From: Mesostigma viride
Taxonomy: Eukaryota; Streptophyta; Mesostigmatophyceae; Mesostigmatales; Mesostigmataceae
Assembly: GCA_009746045.1 (NCBI GenBank)
Contig: RPFO01000080.1
Span: 4,813,556 to 4,877,555, forward strand
DNA: 64,000 bases
Direction of reading: 5' to 3'
Below are positions 12,520 through 24,080 of the stretch, piece after piece; position 1 is the stretch's first letter, and every line of letters starts with the position of its first letter. The notes under the pieces are model-generated. The model worked only from the letters and a program-made list of their open reading frames with translations, ran no database searches and had not been told where the DNA came from. The position numbers were made by a program, and so were the translations under genes.

Positions 12520-12911
12520 GTGGGACGCGTGGGTGTGCTGCGTGGAATGTGCGGGTGTGCTGGGTGGGGGGCTGGCATGCGTGGATGGGTGTGGGGGGGG
12601 GCTGGCATGCGTGGATGGGTGTGGTGGATGCGTGGCATGCGTGGATGGGTGTGGTGGGTGGCTGGCATGCGTGGATGGGTGTGGTGGGTGGCTGGCATGC
12701 GTGGATGGGTGGGGTGGGGGGCTGGCATGTGCGGATGGGTGTGGTGGGGGGCTGGCATGCGTGGATTGGTGTGGTGGGGGGCTGGCATGTGTGGATGGGT
12801 GTGGTGGGGGGCTGGCATGCGTGGATGGGTGTGGTGGGGGGCTGGCATGCGTGGATTGGTGTGGTGGGGGGCTGGCATGCGTGGATTGGTGTGGTGGGGG
12901 GCTGGCATGCA
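12520..12911 (+). repeat. 30 bp minisatellite (GGCTGGCATGCGTGGATGGG core)
   Basis: About twelve copies of a 30 bp G-rich unit with small substitutions. Because 30 is a multiple of 3, all six frames stay open and give repetitive Gly/Trp/His peptides. These are not evidence of genes. Confidence 0.92.
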
Positions 12912-13607
12912 GATCACTACGCCAAAAGGAACGAAAGAACAATCCCGGCTGACCAACTAAACAGCGCATCCGCGACACGGTTAGCCAGCTGGGTGAAGAC
13001 ATGTCTGTGCTGGTATCGCAAGAAACGACTCTTTACGTGGCAGAAAAAGCGATAAAAATCTCTGGGTCCCCACGTTTTGGTAGCCAGCTGAACAGCCAAC
13101 TTCCTCGAAACAACCCCACAGACATCTCGCTGGCCAGCTTGGTCAATCCCAATCCACATCTCGCACATCCCATCAGCCTACCATCTACCATGCGGCAAAA
13201 GCACACCTTTTTGCGTTATGCGGCAAAAGCGTACCGATTTCCTTGTAAACGTCCGGCACCAGGCAGGGAGCAACGTCCGATTTTATCATCCGGCAGGTCA
13301 AAAAAGATATGGCAGCTCGTATCAGCTGTGGGGTCGCTCTGCGGCTGCGCTTCGTTTTCGACATGCACCTGCTCGCCGATGGGCGATGGGACGGTCGCAA
13401 TTCGCAAAGCGGACGCGGCGTCACAGGGCTGAACGGTCAGAATATGGTAACGTGGCATCCTCATTCCTCGCCACTCGACGGAAAACTGGAAGCGCGGCGC
13501 TGAAGCGAAAGCTCGATCCCATTTTTGGTAACCGAGAAAGCGGATTGGACGACATCCAATAAGACGCAATTAGTAACAATTTTTAATGGCCGCAGGTATA
13601 AAAAGAT

Positions 13608-13732
13608 ACGACCTGCAGCCCATTTACCCCTCGCTATGTTGGTATCTTTGCTTGAGATCGTTACCATGCAGAAATGTGCAATGAGGTCCTGGGTTCGATT
13701 CCTGGTCTGGTCATGGTAATATACTTTTTTTT
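13608..13732 (+). ncRNA. tRNA-like Pol III unit (tRNA relic or SINE head)
   Basis: GGGTTCGATTCC at about 13,691 is a good B box, and it sits in a T-arm-like hairpin with wobble pairs. Upstream, ATCT-TTGCTTG-AGAT can form a D-arm. A run of eight T at 13,725-13,732 would end Pol III transcription. I could not build a full acceptor stem (GACC at 13,608 matches GGTC at the 3' end over only four pairs) or a normal anticodon arm. A degenerate or SINE-type tRNA is therefore more likely than a working tRNA gene. Confidence 0.35.
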
Positions 13733-14174
13733 GCACATCTACTGAAATCAGTCATGGCGCTAAACGGTCACGCTGCTGTGAGAGGTCGTAGCCCTGGAGG
13801 CCGCTGATAAACCTGCCATCTGGTATGTCTAACTCTTATAGATTGCCGCAATTTTAAAATATAAGAGTATACATTATAAATACTTAACTAAATATCATTC
13901 TATATACTATAACATACTATCCTATTACAGTAAATAGTATATTAATCCATGCTATAATATATATAATATTAAAACGTTTGCCAAATATATTCCAAATAAC
14001 AACAAAAAATTATTTATTTTATATATTATAAAATATATATTAAGTGAGACAACTATGCCTGGACGCATGGCGATCCAACGCCGTGGAAGGACTAGGGTAG
14101 TTGTCTGAGAGGGAAGATGCGAAGGCCGCGGGAGCCGCGTGGCTATCTCTAGGAAGACCTGCATGGAGGGAGAC

Positions 14175-14887
14175 TGTAACAATAAAAAATGACTTTGTTG
14201 TTACATCCTTTGTTTTGTGAATGTTTGACTTTTATTCGAGGACTTTTGGATCAGTATTGGGAAAGTTATGAGGTTTCCAAGAAGGCGGTACTTGAAACTT
14301 GTACTTTGTCAACCGACTGTTAGAAGCCCTTATTGGTCGTGGCCTGATCCACGTGGGGTTATAGTTTGTTGGTCGGTACTACCAAGTCTTAAATGTTCCT
14401 TTGGGACTTTAGTGCTTACTACAGATTCAGGATCTCATGTACAGATTCTGCCAGGCTGTTGGTGTTGTTGTTCTGTTTTGTGTGACTAGGATGGATACGA
14501 AGATCTTGTTTAGAATTCCATGATTTTGATTGGTTCTCTTCAGGCTAAGGTTGAGGCATGCTCGACAAGCACGTCGATATCAAGGACGTGGGGTCGCCAT
14601 TGTTGCTACGTTGGTTTTGATTCACCATGGTATAATAAAGCTTGTCTTTGTTGTCCATTCATAAGAGCCCCTTGGCTATAGACGTCCTTCAGTTCCACAG
14701 AGGTCGTCTATACACGAGCTTGTCTTTGTGTCTACAAGGGGTTGTGATTCCCTAAATCACGTGCTGTGGAATTTCCATCTCAACGTTGCTCGGATACTTG
14801 AAGTTCTGCAACTCAGGAAAGCAACCCAGGTAAAAGATCTTTCATATTGGACTGTGGATGATGTGATGATCATTTTTAGTCGTTACA
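14175..14887 (+). repeat. 5' long terminal repeat
   Basis: 713 bp, beginning TGTAAC and ending GTTACA, preceded by the 5 bp target duplication GAGAC (14,170-14,174). It differs from the 3' LTR (21,423-22,135) by about four substitutions and two single-base indels, so the two are about 99% identical. A 73-residue frame is open in both LTRs but has no recognisable domain. Confidence 0.97.
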
Positions 14888-14888
14888 T

Positions 14889-14899
14889 TGGTATCGGAG
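14889..14899 (+). other. Primer-binding site, initiator-Met tRNA type
   Basis: TGGTATCGGAG lies one base after the 5' LTR. The usual plant-type site complementary to initiator tRNA-Met is TGGTATCAGAG, so this differs at one position. Confidence 0.85.
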
Positions 14900-17454
14900 G
14901 TCTCTACTTTGGTGTTTCTCTTGAAGTCGTAACCTTCCGGGTAGTACAACGTTGATCAGATGTCTGTCATCCGAGAAGATTCATAGAGTTGCGGAAAACT
15001 TACGGTGTTACAGACTGAGACACATCCTGATGTGACTGTCTTGCTCTGTAACACTAGAAGTCAGCCGTAACCGTTGTCTCTACTAGGCAGACGATCGCGA
15101 CTCCATGTGGAAGTATGAGTAGTTCGAAGACACAATCACCTTTACCCCCTACTAATCAAGGTTTGGCGACCGTCATCATCTCTGGAACCCATTGCTAGGG
15201 AAGGTGCTGAGACAACTACTCATACTCCACGGCGTCAACTTAATTTCAATCGTACTTCTATGACTGAAGTGAGGCGGGTTACACAATCACCTTCATCCCT
15301 ACGGAACCAGGTGTGGGCGACCTTCTTCTCCTTCACCTCTCCCTAGAAAAGGGTGTTGCATAAGCCATTATTAACGCACCACTAAGTCACCGTCCCTTTC
15401 TTTAAATTCGTGCAATATTTCATTGACAAGCGTCCTTACTTACGGGCTTTCGGCTGGCTGGCCGCATCGTGCTGAAGTCCGACCACCGCCCTGTCTGTCG
15501 TGGCTGCTGACGCCGCAGTCTCTGCCTAGCTCCAAACATCTTTATATATCGGCATTACGCAAGTGTTGCTACGTTTCGAGCAGGGCATGCGGAGTGTTGG
15601 GCCAGTAGCTCAGCAGGTCCGGCTCCAGAATCCTGCTAGGAGCTGTCTTTTTTCCCTGCAGGCTCTGTTTTCGGCCAGGCTGACATGGCGCTACGGGTTA
15701 TGGCTGAGCCGACGCACTGTTGCTGCCGACGGCACCTATCACCCGGTTTCCGGGTTGCGGCTGCACGCACGACCACCACCGCGACCGCCTGACGACGTCG
15801 CCGTCTAAGGTTGTTTTTTTTTCCCGGTGCTGCTTTTCTTTGACGACATTTTTACGGTGTGGCTCAGGTTACACCTCGTGTCTTTTGAGGGTGGCTCCGG
15901 ATGAGCGGACAGTAGGGATTCATGGCTGCCCTTTTTACGCAAGGTTCCTTTTGCACTCACTTGACAATCTTTCAGGATCCTTTTCTTCGGTGCATGGGCA
16001 GCCTACCCTTGCTGTTTAAGGACTGTGGCACGTCCTTAATTCACGCGTCGCCAAACATTTGTTTCAGTTGTGGGGGAAACTCTTCCTTTTCTTGTTGAGC
16101 ATCATGACAGTGGAGGCGTTCTAGGTTGAGCTTTGGTTCCTCCCACGTGTATGGTGGTTTGGTTTTGGTGGGGAGGAGAACAACGGCATTTGTGTTGTTC
16201 CCACTATCATCATGGTACTATGGGTAGGGCGAGCTCCCTAGGAGTTGTCCAGATTGGTGGCAGCTACGTCTGGTTACCCTGAGCAATTTTTTGCGGGGGA
16301 GTGGACATCCTGGATGTCTGCAATGTAATTTCCAGACGGCATCACACATGCCAGGGCAGAACAACAGCATTTACGGGGTTTCCACTATCATACTTGGACA
16401 GCTGTGTCTAGTTACCCTGAGAAAATTTCTGCGGGGGAGTGGATATCCCAGGTCTGCCAAAGGGTGCCAGATGCTATCATGGAGGCATATGGCATGGTAG
16501 ATGCCACCACATCAGGGGACATCGGGATACCTGCAGTGGGTTGTCCCCTAGAGGGTATCACACGTGCACCCATGAGTTGCCAGGTGTCTCTTGCATGGGT
16601 TGCCCACTTGCTAGACGGTGTCCTTTGACACATGTTCCCAGAGGGGGTGGACCACTTGCTTGACAACGTCCCTTTACAAGTGGGGTGTGGGTCACTTGCC
16701 AGTTGGGGCCCTTACCTGCGCCAGACCATTGTGACCACGCATTTACTTCTCCCAGGACATGATGGTTACCACTGCTTGTTGGCAGATGGTCCCTGTTGGG
16801 CCTAGGAGGTGCACTAGGACAGCAAGTATGGACACCAGGGCTGCTGTCATAGTTCTTATCTGTGAATATATCTGATATAGTTCTCAGATCAGAATTTTTG
16901 ACACTGGTCAAGGCGTTTTTAGGCCCATTTTTTCGACTTTTGGGCAATTCTGCTGGCTGTTGGACCACCTCAGGCCCTTGTGCTCCTCCGGCTTAGGAGT
17001 TCTGGCTACCTGGCACTTGGTAGTAGCCCTGTTCGAGTCTGCTATCTTAATAGGTTGGCAGTCTGTGGCTTGCCTACTAGGCAGTTTTTCTGAGTGCCAT
17101 AGTGAAGAGTGCTGGCTCCTTCCTGCAGCCTGATTGACGTTTAGTCCGGGCAGTTGACAGCATGTGGTCCTTCTTCCAAGCAGCTTCTGGAGCCAGGCTC
17201 ATTGGTGTCCGTCCCAGGCCTCCATAAAGCAGCTTAGTCACTTCCCCATAGCGTGATCGGCGCAAGCAGCTAGTCTTGGTTGTCCAGTCAGGCAACAGCT
17301 GTGTTGGATACCCACATGTGGGGGTGGTCCAACGCTGATTGGGCGTGGTGGCAGTAGCCTCTTGGGGGCTTGAGGCCAGTGGGGGATTGGAACATGTCTA
17401 TGGCGGGCATGGTGCATGGAGGCTACGTTGGAGAGTACCCTGGTAGTGGACTAG

Positions 17455-17590
17455 TGCTGTTGGTGGCAACTGCAAGCACTCATGGTGACGAGTGCCAGCA
17501 CTCCTGGTGGCGACTACCAGCACTCATGGTGGGGCCTGAGAGCACTCGTGGTGGCGACTGCAAGCACTGCATGGTGGCCGCTGGCGACTC
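17455..17590 (+). repeat. Short minisatellite inside the LTR element
   Basis: About five diverged copies of a unit of roughly 20-25 bp related to GCAAGCACTCATGGTGGCGA. It is non-coding and probably arose after the internal region decayed. Confidence 0.6.
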
Positions 17591-20360
17591 TGGTGACTTG
17601 GGGACGCCCAAGTGACGAGTATCTGTAATGCTGGTGCCTGCTCCTGACGCAGTGCTGGGTCCTGCCTGCTGGTGGACATCAAGCCAGCCTTGTGCAGATG
17701 AGTAACCTCCTACCCTTGCTTTGCCCTGCTATGGACTTATTCTTGCTTGCATGGTGCCAGGATGGCTTGTTGTCTTGATAGTACACCATCCGCCCTTGAG
17801 CTGATTGCTTGCACAGCATGATGGTTGTATGAATGGGACTGCTTGCACGGGGGGTCTGGCATCATGTTTGCGTGGGTAGGATGTCCTTGTGGTTGGATGA
17901 TGGGCGGGATCAACGGAGCTACAACTGTGGGGCAGGCTGGAATCTTTGGCATGACAGTGATGACAATGATGCCCACTCCGTTGACTCTTAATTGAGGAGT
18001 TGGACTACTTGGTGCTGGGCGGGGGCTCACATGAGCTTAGAGGTGTGGGTTAGTTGGGGGACCCATTCAGCCCTCTACCACCCTTACAACCTGCCTCATG
18101 TGCATCAGTATCCGTGGTACACTGACATTAATACCATTTGGCAGTCTACGTGGTCCACGGACATGGATACTACTTTCCATGCTTTGACTAGGGGGACATG
18201 GTTCAGTCTACTTGCTAGGGCCCTGCCAAGCTCTGTTTGATGACTGATGGCCTCATCCAGCATACCCTTACGCTGCCCTACTTGTGCAACCTTGTCTTGG
18301 GCTCCTTCGATCCTAATGCCCACATTACCTTGCATGGTAGTGCCACCTGGATGGATGCGGGGAGTGATTTGTTGCTGGGGCCCTGCCAAGCTTGGGCACA
18401 TCAGTTGGCTGATTGGTGATTGCTTTCAGTCTGCTCTCAAGCTGCCTTGTATGCAACTCTGTCTTGGATGCTGTAGTTCCCACCCCATCTTTAGTCATGA
18501 GGTGCATAGGACGTCTTAATAGAGCGACCCTGCAGGCCACCAGTGGTTTAGTGGGCTGAGAGACTTGCCTCCCCCACCCTTCTCTGGTTGGCTGGGCCTC
18601 TGTCTTCATGCGTATCCCATGGCGTTTGTTCCTGCTAGGTCATGCTGTCAATCTTGGGAAGCTGATACCAGGATTATTACAGCTTATTCTACGCAGAGGG
18701 GTGGAATTATTAGGCATGCTGGTAGTCTCCAGTTTACCAGTTATGCTGAGGGGGATTTGTGTGGGGAGCAGGGCGTGCAGGGGATTGGGCTGCACCTAGC
18801 CCTTGCATGGGGGTAGCGTGTGCTACGATTTACAAGTTGGGGCATACCGTTCATAATGCTGGTGAGGCATTACTGATCTTCTGCTATCCCTCTCAAGGCT
18901 GTGGATGGTTTTCCCAGGCATCTTATGGAGAAATAGTGTGCCTTGTGATTATCATAGGCCACTGGCTATGGGTTTGAGTGTACTAGCTACTAAGGAGATG
19001 TGGCTTTACCTCACTCTCACTCCTTTGGTGCGACTGGAGGGGGGGAATTTTGTTCTGGTGGGGAGGAGATCTGTGAGGATCATAGCGTGGATTCACCCTG
19101 GGATTTCAGTTCATCCTGTCGGGCTCACCTCATAGATCCCTGACTATGTGGTATCCTGGTTTCGCTGGCCATCGGTGGGCTATTTTGGCTGTGCTTTGTG
19201 GCACCTCCCCAACCTGCTGACGGGTACCCACTGGTGACAACCCTGTCCACGGCCTCTCTTCATCATGGGTGTACTTCTGAGATACCCTTGATCTTCCTGA
19301 GGCGACCCTGTTGGCGACGTCTTCCTGCTGGATTGCTCCTGCCTCTTGGTGACTGCACTTCCACCTGGGGCGCTGTTGACGTTTCCTCGTTCCAGTTTGC
19401 GTGGACTGACGGGTGTCAGCAGGCCTTGGACTTGCTGCAGCAGAAGCTCACGCCAGCCCCTGTGTTAGGATTGAGCATTCTTGGAATCCACCCAGCCTGC
19501 TATGACCTGTTGGTGATCTGAGGGAGGTCCCCAGTTGGGATGGATTGGGGATTTATTATGGCTCGGTTACCTGCCACTCTGTTGTGGTGATACAGCATCT
19601 GTCCCTGACTACCTCTTCCCTTGAGAAGGGCTGGAATCTTTGGGTGTGCTGTGGTGACTAGCTTTGATGAGCCTTGGACCCTGGCAGCCCAGTTAGTTAT
19701 GGGGGTTGGCTGTATAGAGGGTTAGCCTTGCTACATGACACTCTGCTTCCTGCCCTGATCAAGCAGTGAGAGTTGTCAGTATTTCGTGGCATGGATCCCT
19801 GTGGATGACCCGTTATCCCTGGGAATGTCAGGCTTGTCTTTCACCCGTGGACTCTAGCTGAGGGAGGGTGGTGTCCCAGAACATGGAGTGGCCTCGCCTT
19901 GTTTGGCTTAGGTGCCTTGATCCTGTTTACTCCTTCTTGGATTCATGTGGACTCATTGAATCCGACGGGGATCTGAGTTGAGTGGGATGGACTCTGGTGG
20001 GAGTTTGGTTGGACTAAGCTGAGATGACATCCAGATTTTGGTGACCAGTTTCTGAGGATGGTTGAGGGGATCTGAGCTTGGATGGCACATGGAGAGTGAC
20101 TTCTGTGTTGTACCCTCGACATATGGAGTGGTTCACCTAGGGCTTGATTCCTGGTATGATTAAGACACGTGGGTCATGTTCTGCATGCACGTCTTCGTGT
20201 ACCAGACCAATAGTATATACCTGGAGGTTTCTACCTTGGTGCTGCTGAGTGGCCTATGTGGATCATAGGAACTGCACGGGCCCCTGTGACCACTATGAGA
20301 CTTTGGCCAAGGCGTTGGCTGCACTCAACAGAGAGGAGGGGGAGGTGAGCTCTGAAGGCT

Positions 20361-21062
20361 ATGTGGAGGAGGTCCTATCTCAGCTGCACACAAGCCTGTA
20401 TGAGAGTGGCTCCCCTTTTTGTGGCTCATCTGCTGCATAGGATGTATGCATTGTCACCAGGACCTGAGATTGACATGAGGCCTGCTGAGGGGCCGGTCAT
20501 GCTGGCAGCCTTACCTGAGGCCTTGAAGGAGGCATTTACTCAGTTGCAGCCAGTGAGTATGGGAGAGGCTTCCTACATGGAGCTGTTGGAGTTTTCAGTT
20601 CAGAAGGGTGACTTTGATTTGGTTCCTTCTTCCTCCAGCTCTGCCAGAAGGTGTTTTCCTTTGGAGACTTCTAACCTCTTTTGCAATCCAGGGTTGCCCA
20701 AGTACACTGTGGAACTTAAGGTCCGTCAGACGCCACTAAGGGTGCTGGTGCCTCTGATAGGTGCTAAGTGGTCGGTGGTCAAGACCTTTCTGCAGTTCTG
20801 GTGGGCGTACAGATCATGGGTGAGCAGGCACAAGACGTCCTCTACTTGGGTGATGGACCCTGAGAGTCAGTCTGTGGTGCTCCTCTCCTATCCAGGGGCA
20901 TGCCTTCGCTATGCTGCCCAGATGGTGGCAGGAGCTGCTGAGACTTGCGTGGTGTTGCAGGTCAGCAGGAACTGGCCAGAGTTGGCCCACATGGTGGAGC
21001 AGTTTCCCATGTGTGGACTCAAGGGCAAGGATGGCCTGAATGGGGATTGGTATAGCCTGTGA
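20361..21062 (+). CDS. 233-residue open frame near the 3' end of the LTR element, unknown
   Basis: This is the longest open frame inside the element. It has no chromodomain, integrase or envelope-like feature that I can see, and no transmembrane segment. Its position between the pol remnant and the polypurine tract is where extra ORFs sit in some plant elements. It could equally be a chance frame in decayed sequence. Confidence 0.25.
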   Translation: MWRRSYLSCTQACMRVAPLFVAHLLHRMYALSPGPEIDMRPAEGPVMLAALPEALKEAFTQLQPVSMGEASYMELLEFSVQKGDFDLVPSSSSSARRCFPLETSNLFCNPGLPKYTVELKVRQTPLRVLVPLIGAKWSVVKTFLQFWWAYRSWVSRHKTSSTWVMDPESQSVVLLSYPGACLRYAAQMVAGAAETCVVLQVSRNWPELAHMVEQFPMCGLKGKDGLNGDWYSL

Positions 21063-21410
21063 GGAACAGGGCTGAGAAGGAAAGGGGGCTTTGGATTGTG
21101 GTGTGAGGGGGGGTTCCAGGATGGATGATGGGGGGGCTCCATTCCAGTTCTGATGTTCCAGTCCAGAGTTCCAGAATTCCAGAATGATGACGGGATGACT
21201 TCCAGTATTGCTGTGTTTATCTGGGCTTGTAGTGGATAAGGATGTGACTTGTCTTCTTTAAGCACCTGTGACTAGATGTTTATGAGATAGGAGGCCCTGG
21301 CTTCAGGGATGTAAAAACCCATCTGCTTTTCCCAAGAGATGGTGGATTTCTGTTCAGTGTCACTCCTCCTTAAAGAGTAGTTGATTTGGGGAACTGGTGG
21401 TTCCAGTCTT

Positions 21411-21422
21411 GAGGGGGAGATA
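21411..21422 (+). other. Polypurine tract
   Basis: A purine-rich run (GAGGGGGAGATA) ends directly at the 3' LTR, where plus-strand DNA synthesis of an LTR retrotransposon is primed. Confidence 0.8.
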
Positions 21423-22135
21423 TGTAACAAAAAAAATGACTTTGTTGTTACATCCTTTGTTTTGTGAATGTTTGACTTTTATTTGAGGACTTTTGGATCA
21501 GTATTGGGAAAGTTATGAGGTTTCCAAGAAGGCGGTACTTGAAACTTGTACTTTGTCAACCGACTGTTAGAAGCCCTTATTGGTCGTGGCCTGATCCACG
21601 TGGGGTTATAGTTTGTTGGTCGGTACTACCAAGTCTTAAATGTTCCTTTGGGACTTTAGTGCTTACCACAGATTCAGGATCTCATGTACAGATTCTGCCA
21701 GGCTGTTGGTGTTGTTGTTCTGTTTTGTGTGACTAGGATGGATACGAAGATCTTGTTTAGAATTCCATGATTTTGATTGGTTCTCTTCAGGCTAAGGTTG
21801 AGGCATGCTCGACAAGCACGTCGATATCAAGGACGTGGGGTCGCCATTGTTGCTACGTTGGTTTTGATTCATCATGGTATAATAAAGCTTGTCTTTGTTG
21901 TCCATTCATAAGAGCCCCTTGGCTATAGACGTCCTTCAGTTCCACAGAGGTCGTCTATACACGAGCTTGTCTTTGTGTCTACAAGGGGTTGTGATTCCCT
22001 AAATCACGTGCTGTGGAATTTCCATCTCAACGTTGCTCGGATACTTGAAGTTCTGCAACTCAAGAAAGCAACCCAGGTAAAAGATCTTTCATATTGGACT
22101 GTGGATGATGCTGATGATCATTTTTAGTCGTTACA
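21423..22135 (+). repeat. 3' long terminal repeat
   Basis: 713 bp, TGTAAC...GTTACA, followed by the target duplication GAGAC at 22,136-22,140. See the 5' LTR for the comparison. Confidence 0.97.
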
Positions 22136-22140
22136 GAGAC

Positions 22141-23228
22141 AGACGGTAACAAGAAAGGTTTATATAAAGGGAAAACACACACATACGTACACACACACAC
22201 ACAACAAAAACAACAAAAACAAAAACAAAAACAAAAACAAAACAACCACAACTAAGAAGGAAAAGAGGGAACGTATACACACATACACGAAGGGGCTCAA
22301 AGAAAAAATAAGAAGTATACATTACAAAAGGAAAAGAAAAAAGGAAAAATAAAGAAAGAAAAAAGAAAAGAAAATGTAAACAATAATAATACGAACAATA
22401 ATAAATAAAGACAAAGCAAAGAGTAATAATAATAACAAAAACAAAAATGGAATAAAGAAAGAGGTCATTGCTGGGATATGGTGAGGCACAGGCGATGTTG
22501 TAGTATGGGTCAGGAGTTCGATGTTTCAGCGCCCATGGTGCCCGGCCGGGGGTCTTCTATCCAACAGGGTCTAAAGCCTCGTGCCCAGCTCACTCCAATG
22601 AAAAAGTGTAAGGTGAAAAGGGGGTAGGCAGTGAAAAAATAGACAGGATGAACAAACATAACAGTGAGAGTAATAAAGAGGAGTAACTTAGGCACCAAGA
22701 GAAGTGGTAGAGAGAAAAAAGAAAAGCGAGAAAGAAGTAAAAAATTAAAACTAAATAATAAAGCAATGAAATATTGATAACAATGAAATGAGAAGAAGAA
22801 CAAGAAATATAATGATGATATGTGAGACAACTAATAATGTTTAAAATTTATATGACAAAACCAATCATGTATATGAGAATAAAAAATGGTTGAATGCATA
22901 TATAAGAATGACAAGAAGAAAAAGTAAAGTAAAAAAATAAAAAGAAAATGAGGCGGGGATGAAAACCCCTAAAGGCAACAAACTTACAAACAGAAAAAAA
23001 CTGGTGTGAGAGGTGCGAGAACTTACTTGTAGAAGTGTCAGACGAAGATAGAGCAGCTCAAAGGTGCATGTTAACAAGGGTTGCCGAAGATGTGTGGAGG
23101 CGCCCGACCGGTAGAGCTGGGAAGCGACGTTGAGAGTACGTAGTAGCCTGGAAAATGCAAAGGAAACATGACTAGACAGAAAACAAAGTAGAATTAGTAG
23201 AAAAGGTACGCTCCTAGCATATGAGCGG
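22141..23228. other. A-rich, purine-biased non-coding stretch with (CA)n and (CAAAAA)n runs
   Basis: The plus strand is strongly A/G-rich, with a (CA)n run near 22,190-22,202 and repeated CAAAAA units to about 22,240. Open frames on the minus strand are just Phe/Leu/Val-rich readings of this bias. No gene is supported. Confidence 0.6.
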
Positions 23229-24080
23229 TTAAGTATGGAGTAGCTGTGTGTATCCTAGAACCGAGACAATCTGCCTGTGCAGCGTGCTGCGACTAAAGGT
23301 GGCGTATACATGGGGACGTTGCTTGAGAAAATTCTTGACCTGCTTTAGCATAATGCACTGGTTGTATCCTTTCAAAATCAGACCGTGCAACAGGCGTACA
23401 ATTACCTCCTTGATGAAGTCCTGCTTGTATGCACAAAGCCTAGAAAAACGATGTAACTGGCTGAGGACCACACCGTATAACTTGGCTGTATCTGAGAGAG
23501 CGTCGATGGCAGGAAAAAGAATCTGGATCATGCTAAACTTCGGCTCTACTAGACGCTTGTCATAGATCCTGGTACGCCACCCACGTCGATTGTGGGTAAT
23601 GTTGAGATCAAGGTAATTGCATGAATCGCCAAAAGAAGTAAGCTTGAGCGTGAGCGAGGCTTGCGGATAAATACCTGGTCTCCCGGGAGCTTGATACAGA
23701 TGAGCATGGAAGCTAGGGTTGTCCATGGAAATAACATCATCAATATATCTACAGGTGTGCAAATTGCACAAAACGTGTATGTGTCTGTTTGTCCCTTCAG
23801 AAATAAGTTGTTCCATTAAGTCGAGCTCAAATGTATACAGATACAAGTTGGCTAACAGCCCGGCGCAATTTGTCCCCATAGGAATGCCAATCGTTCGCTT
23901 GTAAACCTGACCTGCAAAGGAGATAAACGTATTGTCGACTAGCAATTTGATCCACTGCTTGAGACGACTAGCGGTGACGAGCTTGGCGCTAGCTCTTGGT
24001 GTAACCTTGCGCACTTCCTCAGCGGTAAGCCATGTCGCTACACCACCTGAAGTAGATGATGCCGGCGCGAGCAGTTCCAT
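23229..24080 (-). CDS. Reverse transcriptase of an unusual retroelement, partial
   Basis: A 283-residue open frame. At about residues 67-95 it has 'TIGIPMGTNCAGLLANLYLY' (RT motif with the GIPMG core). The catalytic box 'YIDD' follows at about residue 112, then 'YLDLNIT' and 'YDKR' further on. The combination GIPMGTNCA...YIDD...YLDL...YDKR belongs to a distinct group of RT-like proteins found in scattered eukaryote genomes, different from the YADD LINEs elsewhere in this window. N-terminal RT motifs are not seen in frame upstream, so the copy is probably truncated. I see no LTRs, endonuclease or integrase next to it. The aspartates of the active site are present, so the fragment itself is not obviously dead. 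Confidence 0.75.
   Translation of the reverse strand: MELLAPASSTSGGVATWLTAEEVRKVTPRASAKLVTASRLKQWIKLLVDNTFISFAGQVYKRTIGIPMGTNCAGLLANLYLYTFELDLMEQLISEGTNRHIHVLCNLHTCRYIDDVISMDNPSFHAHLYQAPGRPGIYPQASLTLKLTSFGDSCNYLDLNITHNRRGWRTRIYDKRLVEPKFSMIQILFPAIDALSDTAKLYGVVLSQLHRFSRLCAYKQDFIKEVIVRLLHGLILKGYNQCIMLKQVKNFLKQRPHVYATFSRSTLHRQIVSVLGYTQLLHT

Larger units (their letters stand above)
14175..22135 (+). mobile_element. Complete LTR retrotransposon, internally decayed, probably Ty3/gypsy-like
   Basis: The element is 7,961 bp with two 713 bp LTRs, a GAGAC target duplication at 14,170-14,174 and 22,136-22,140, a primer-binding site (14,889-14,899) and a polypurine tract (21,411-21,422). The internal region has no long gag-pol frame. 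At 19,390-19,500 a short frame contains 'FAWTDGCQQALDLLQQKL' followed by 'PVLGL', which matches the linker between reverse transcriptase and RNase H in Ty3/gypsy elements. This places the former pol gene and its plus orientation. Stops and shifts elsewhere indicate that the copy cannot make its own enzymes, yet the near-identical LTRs imply a recent insertion. Confidence 0.92.

Noticed and set aside
12422-13055. Long repetitive frames on both strands with GWHAWMG-type or HHTHPRMP-type repeats
   Set aside because: The 30 bp unit is a multiple of three, so every phase stays open. This is a minisatellite, not a protein.
13608-13732. A complete, working tRNA gene
   Set aside because: B box and terminator are fine, but the acceptor stem and anticodon arm do not fold normally; kept only as a tRNA-like unit.
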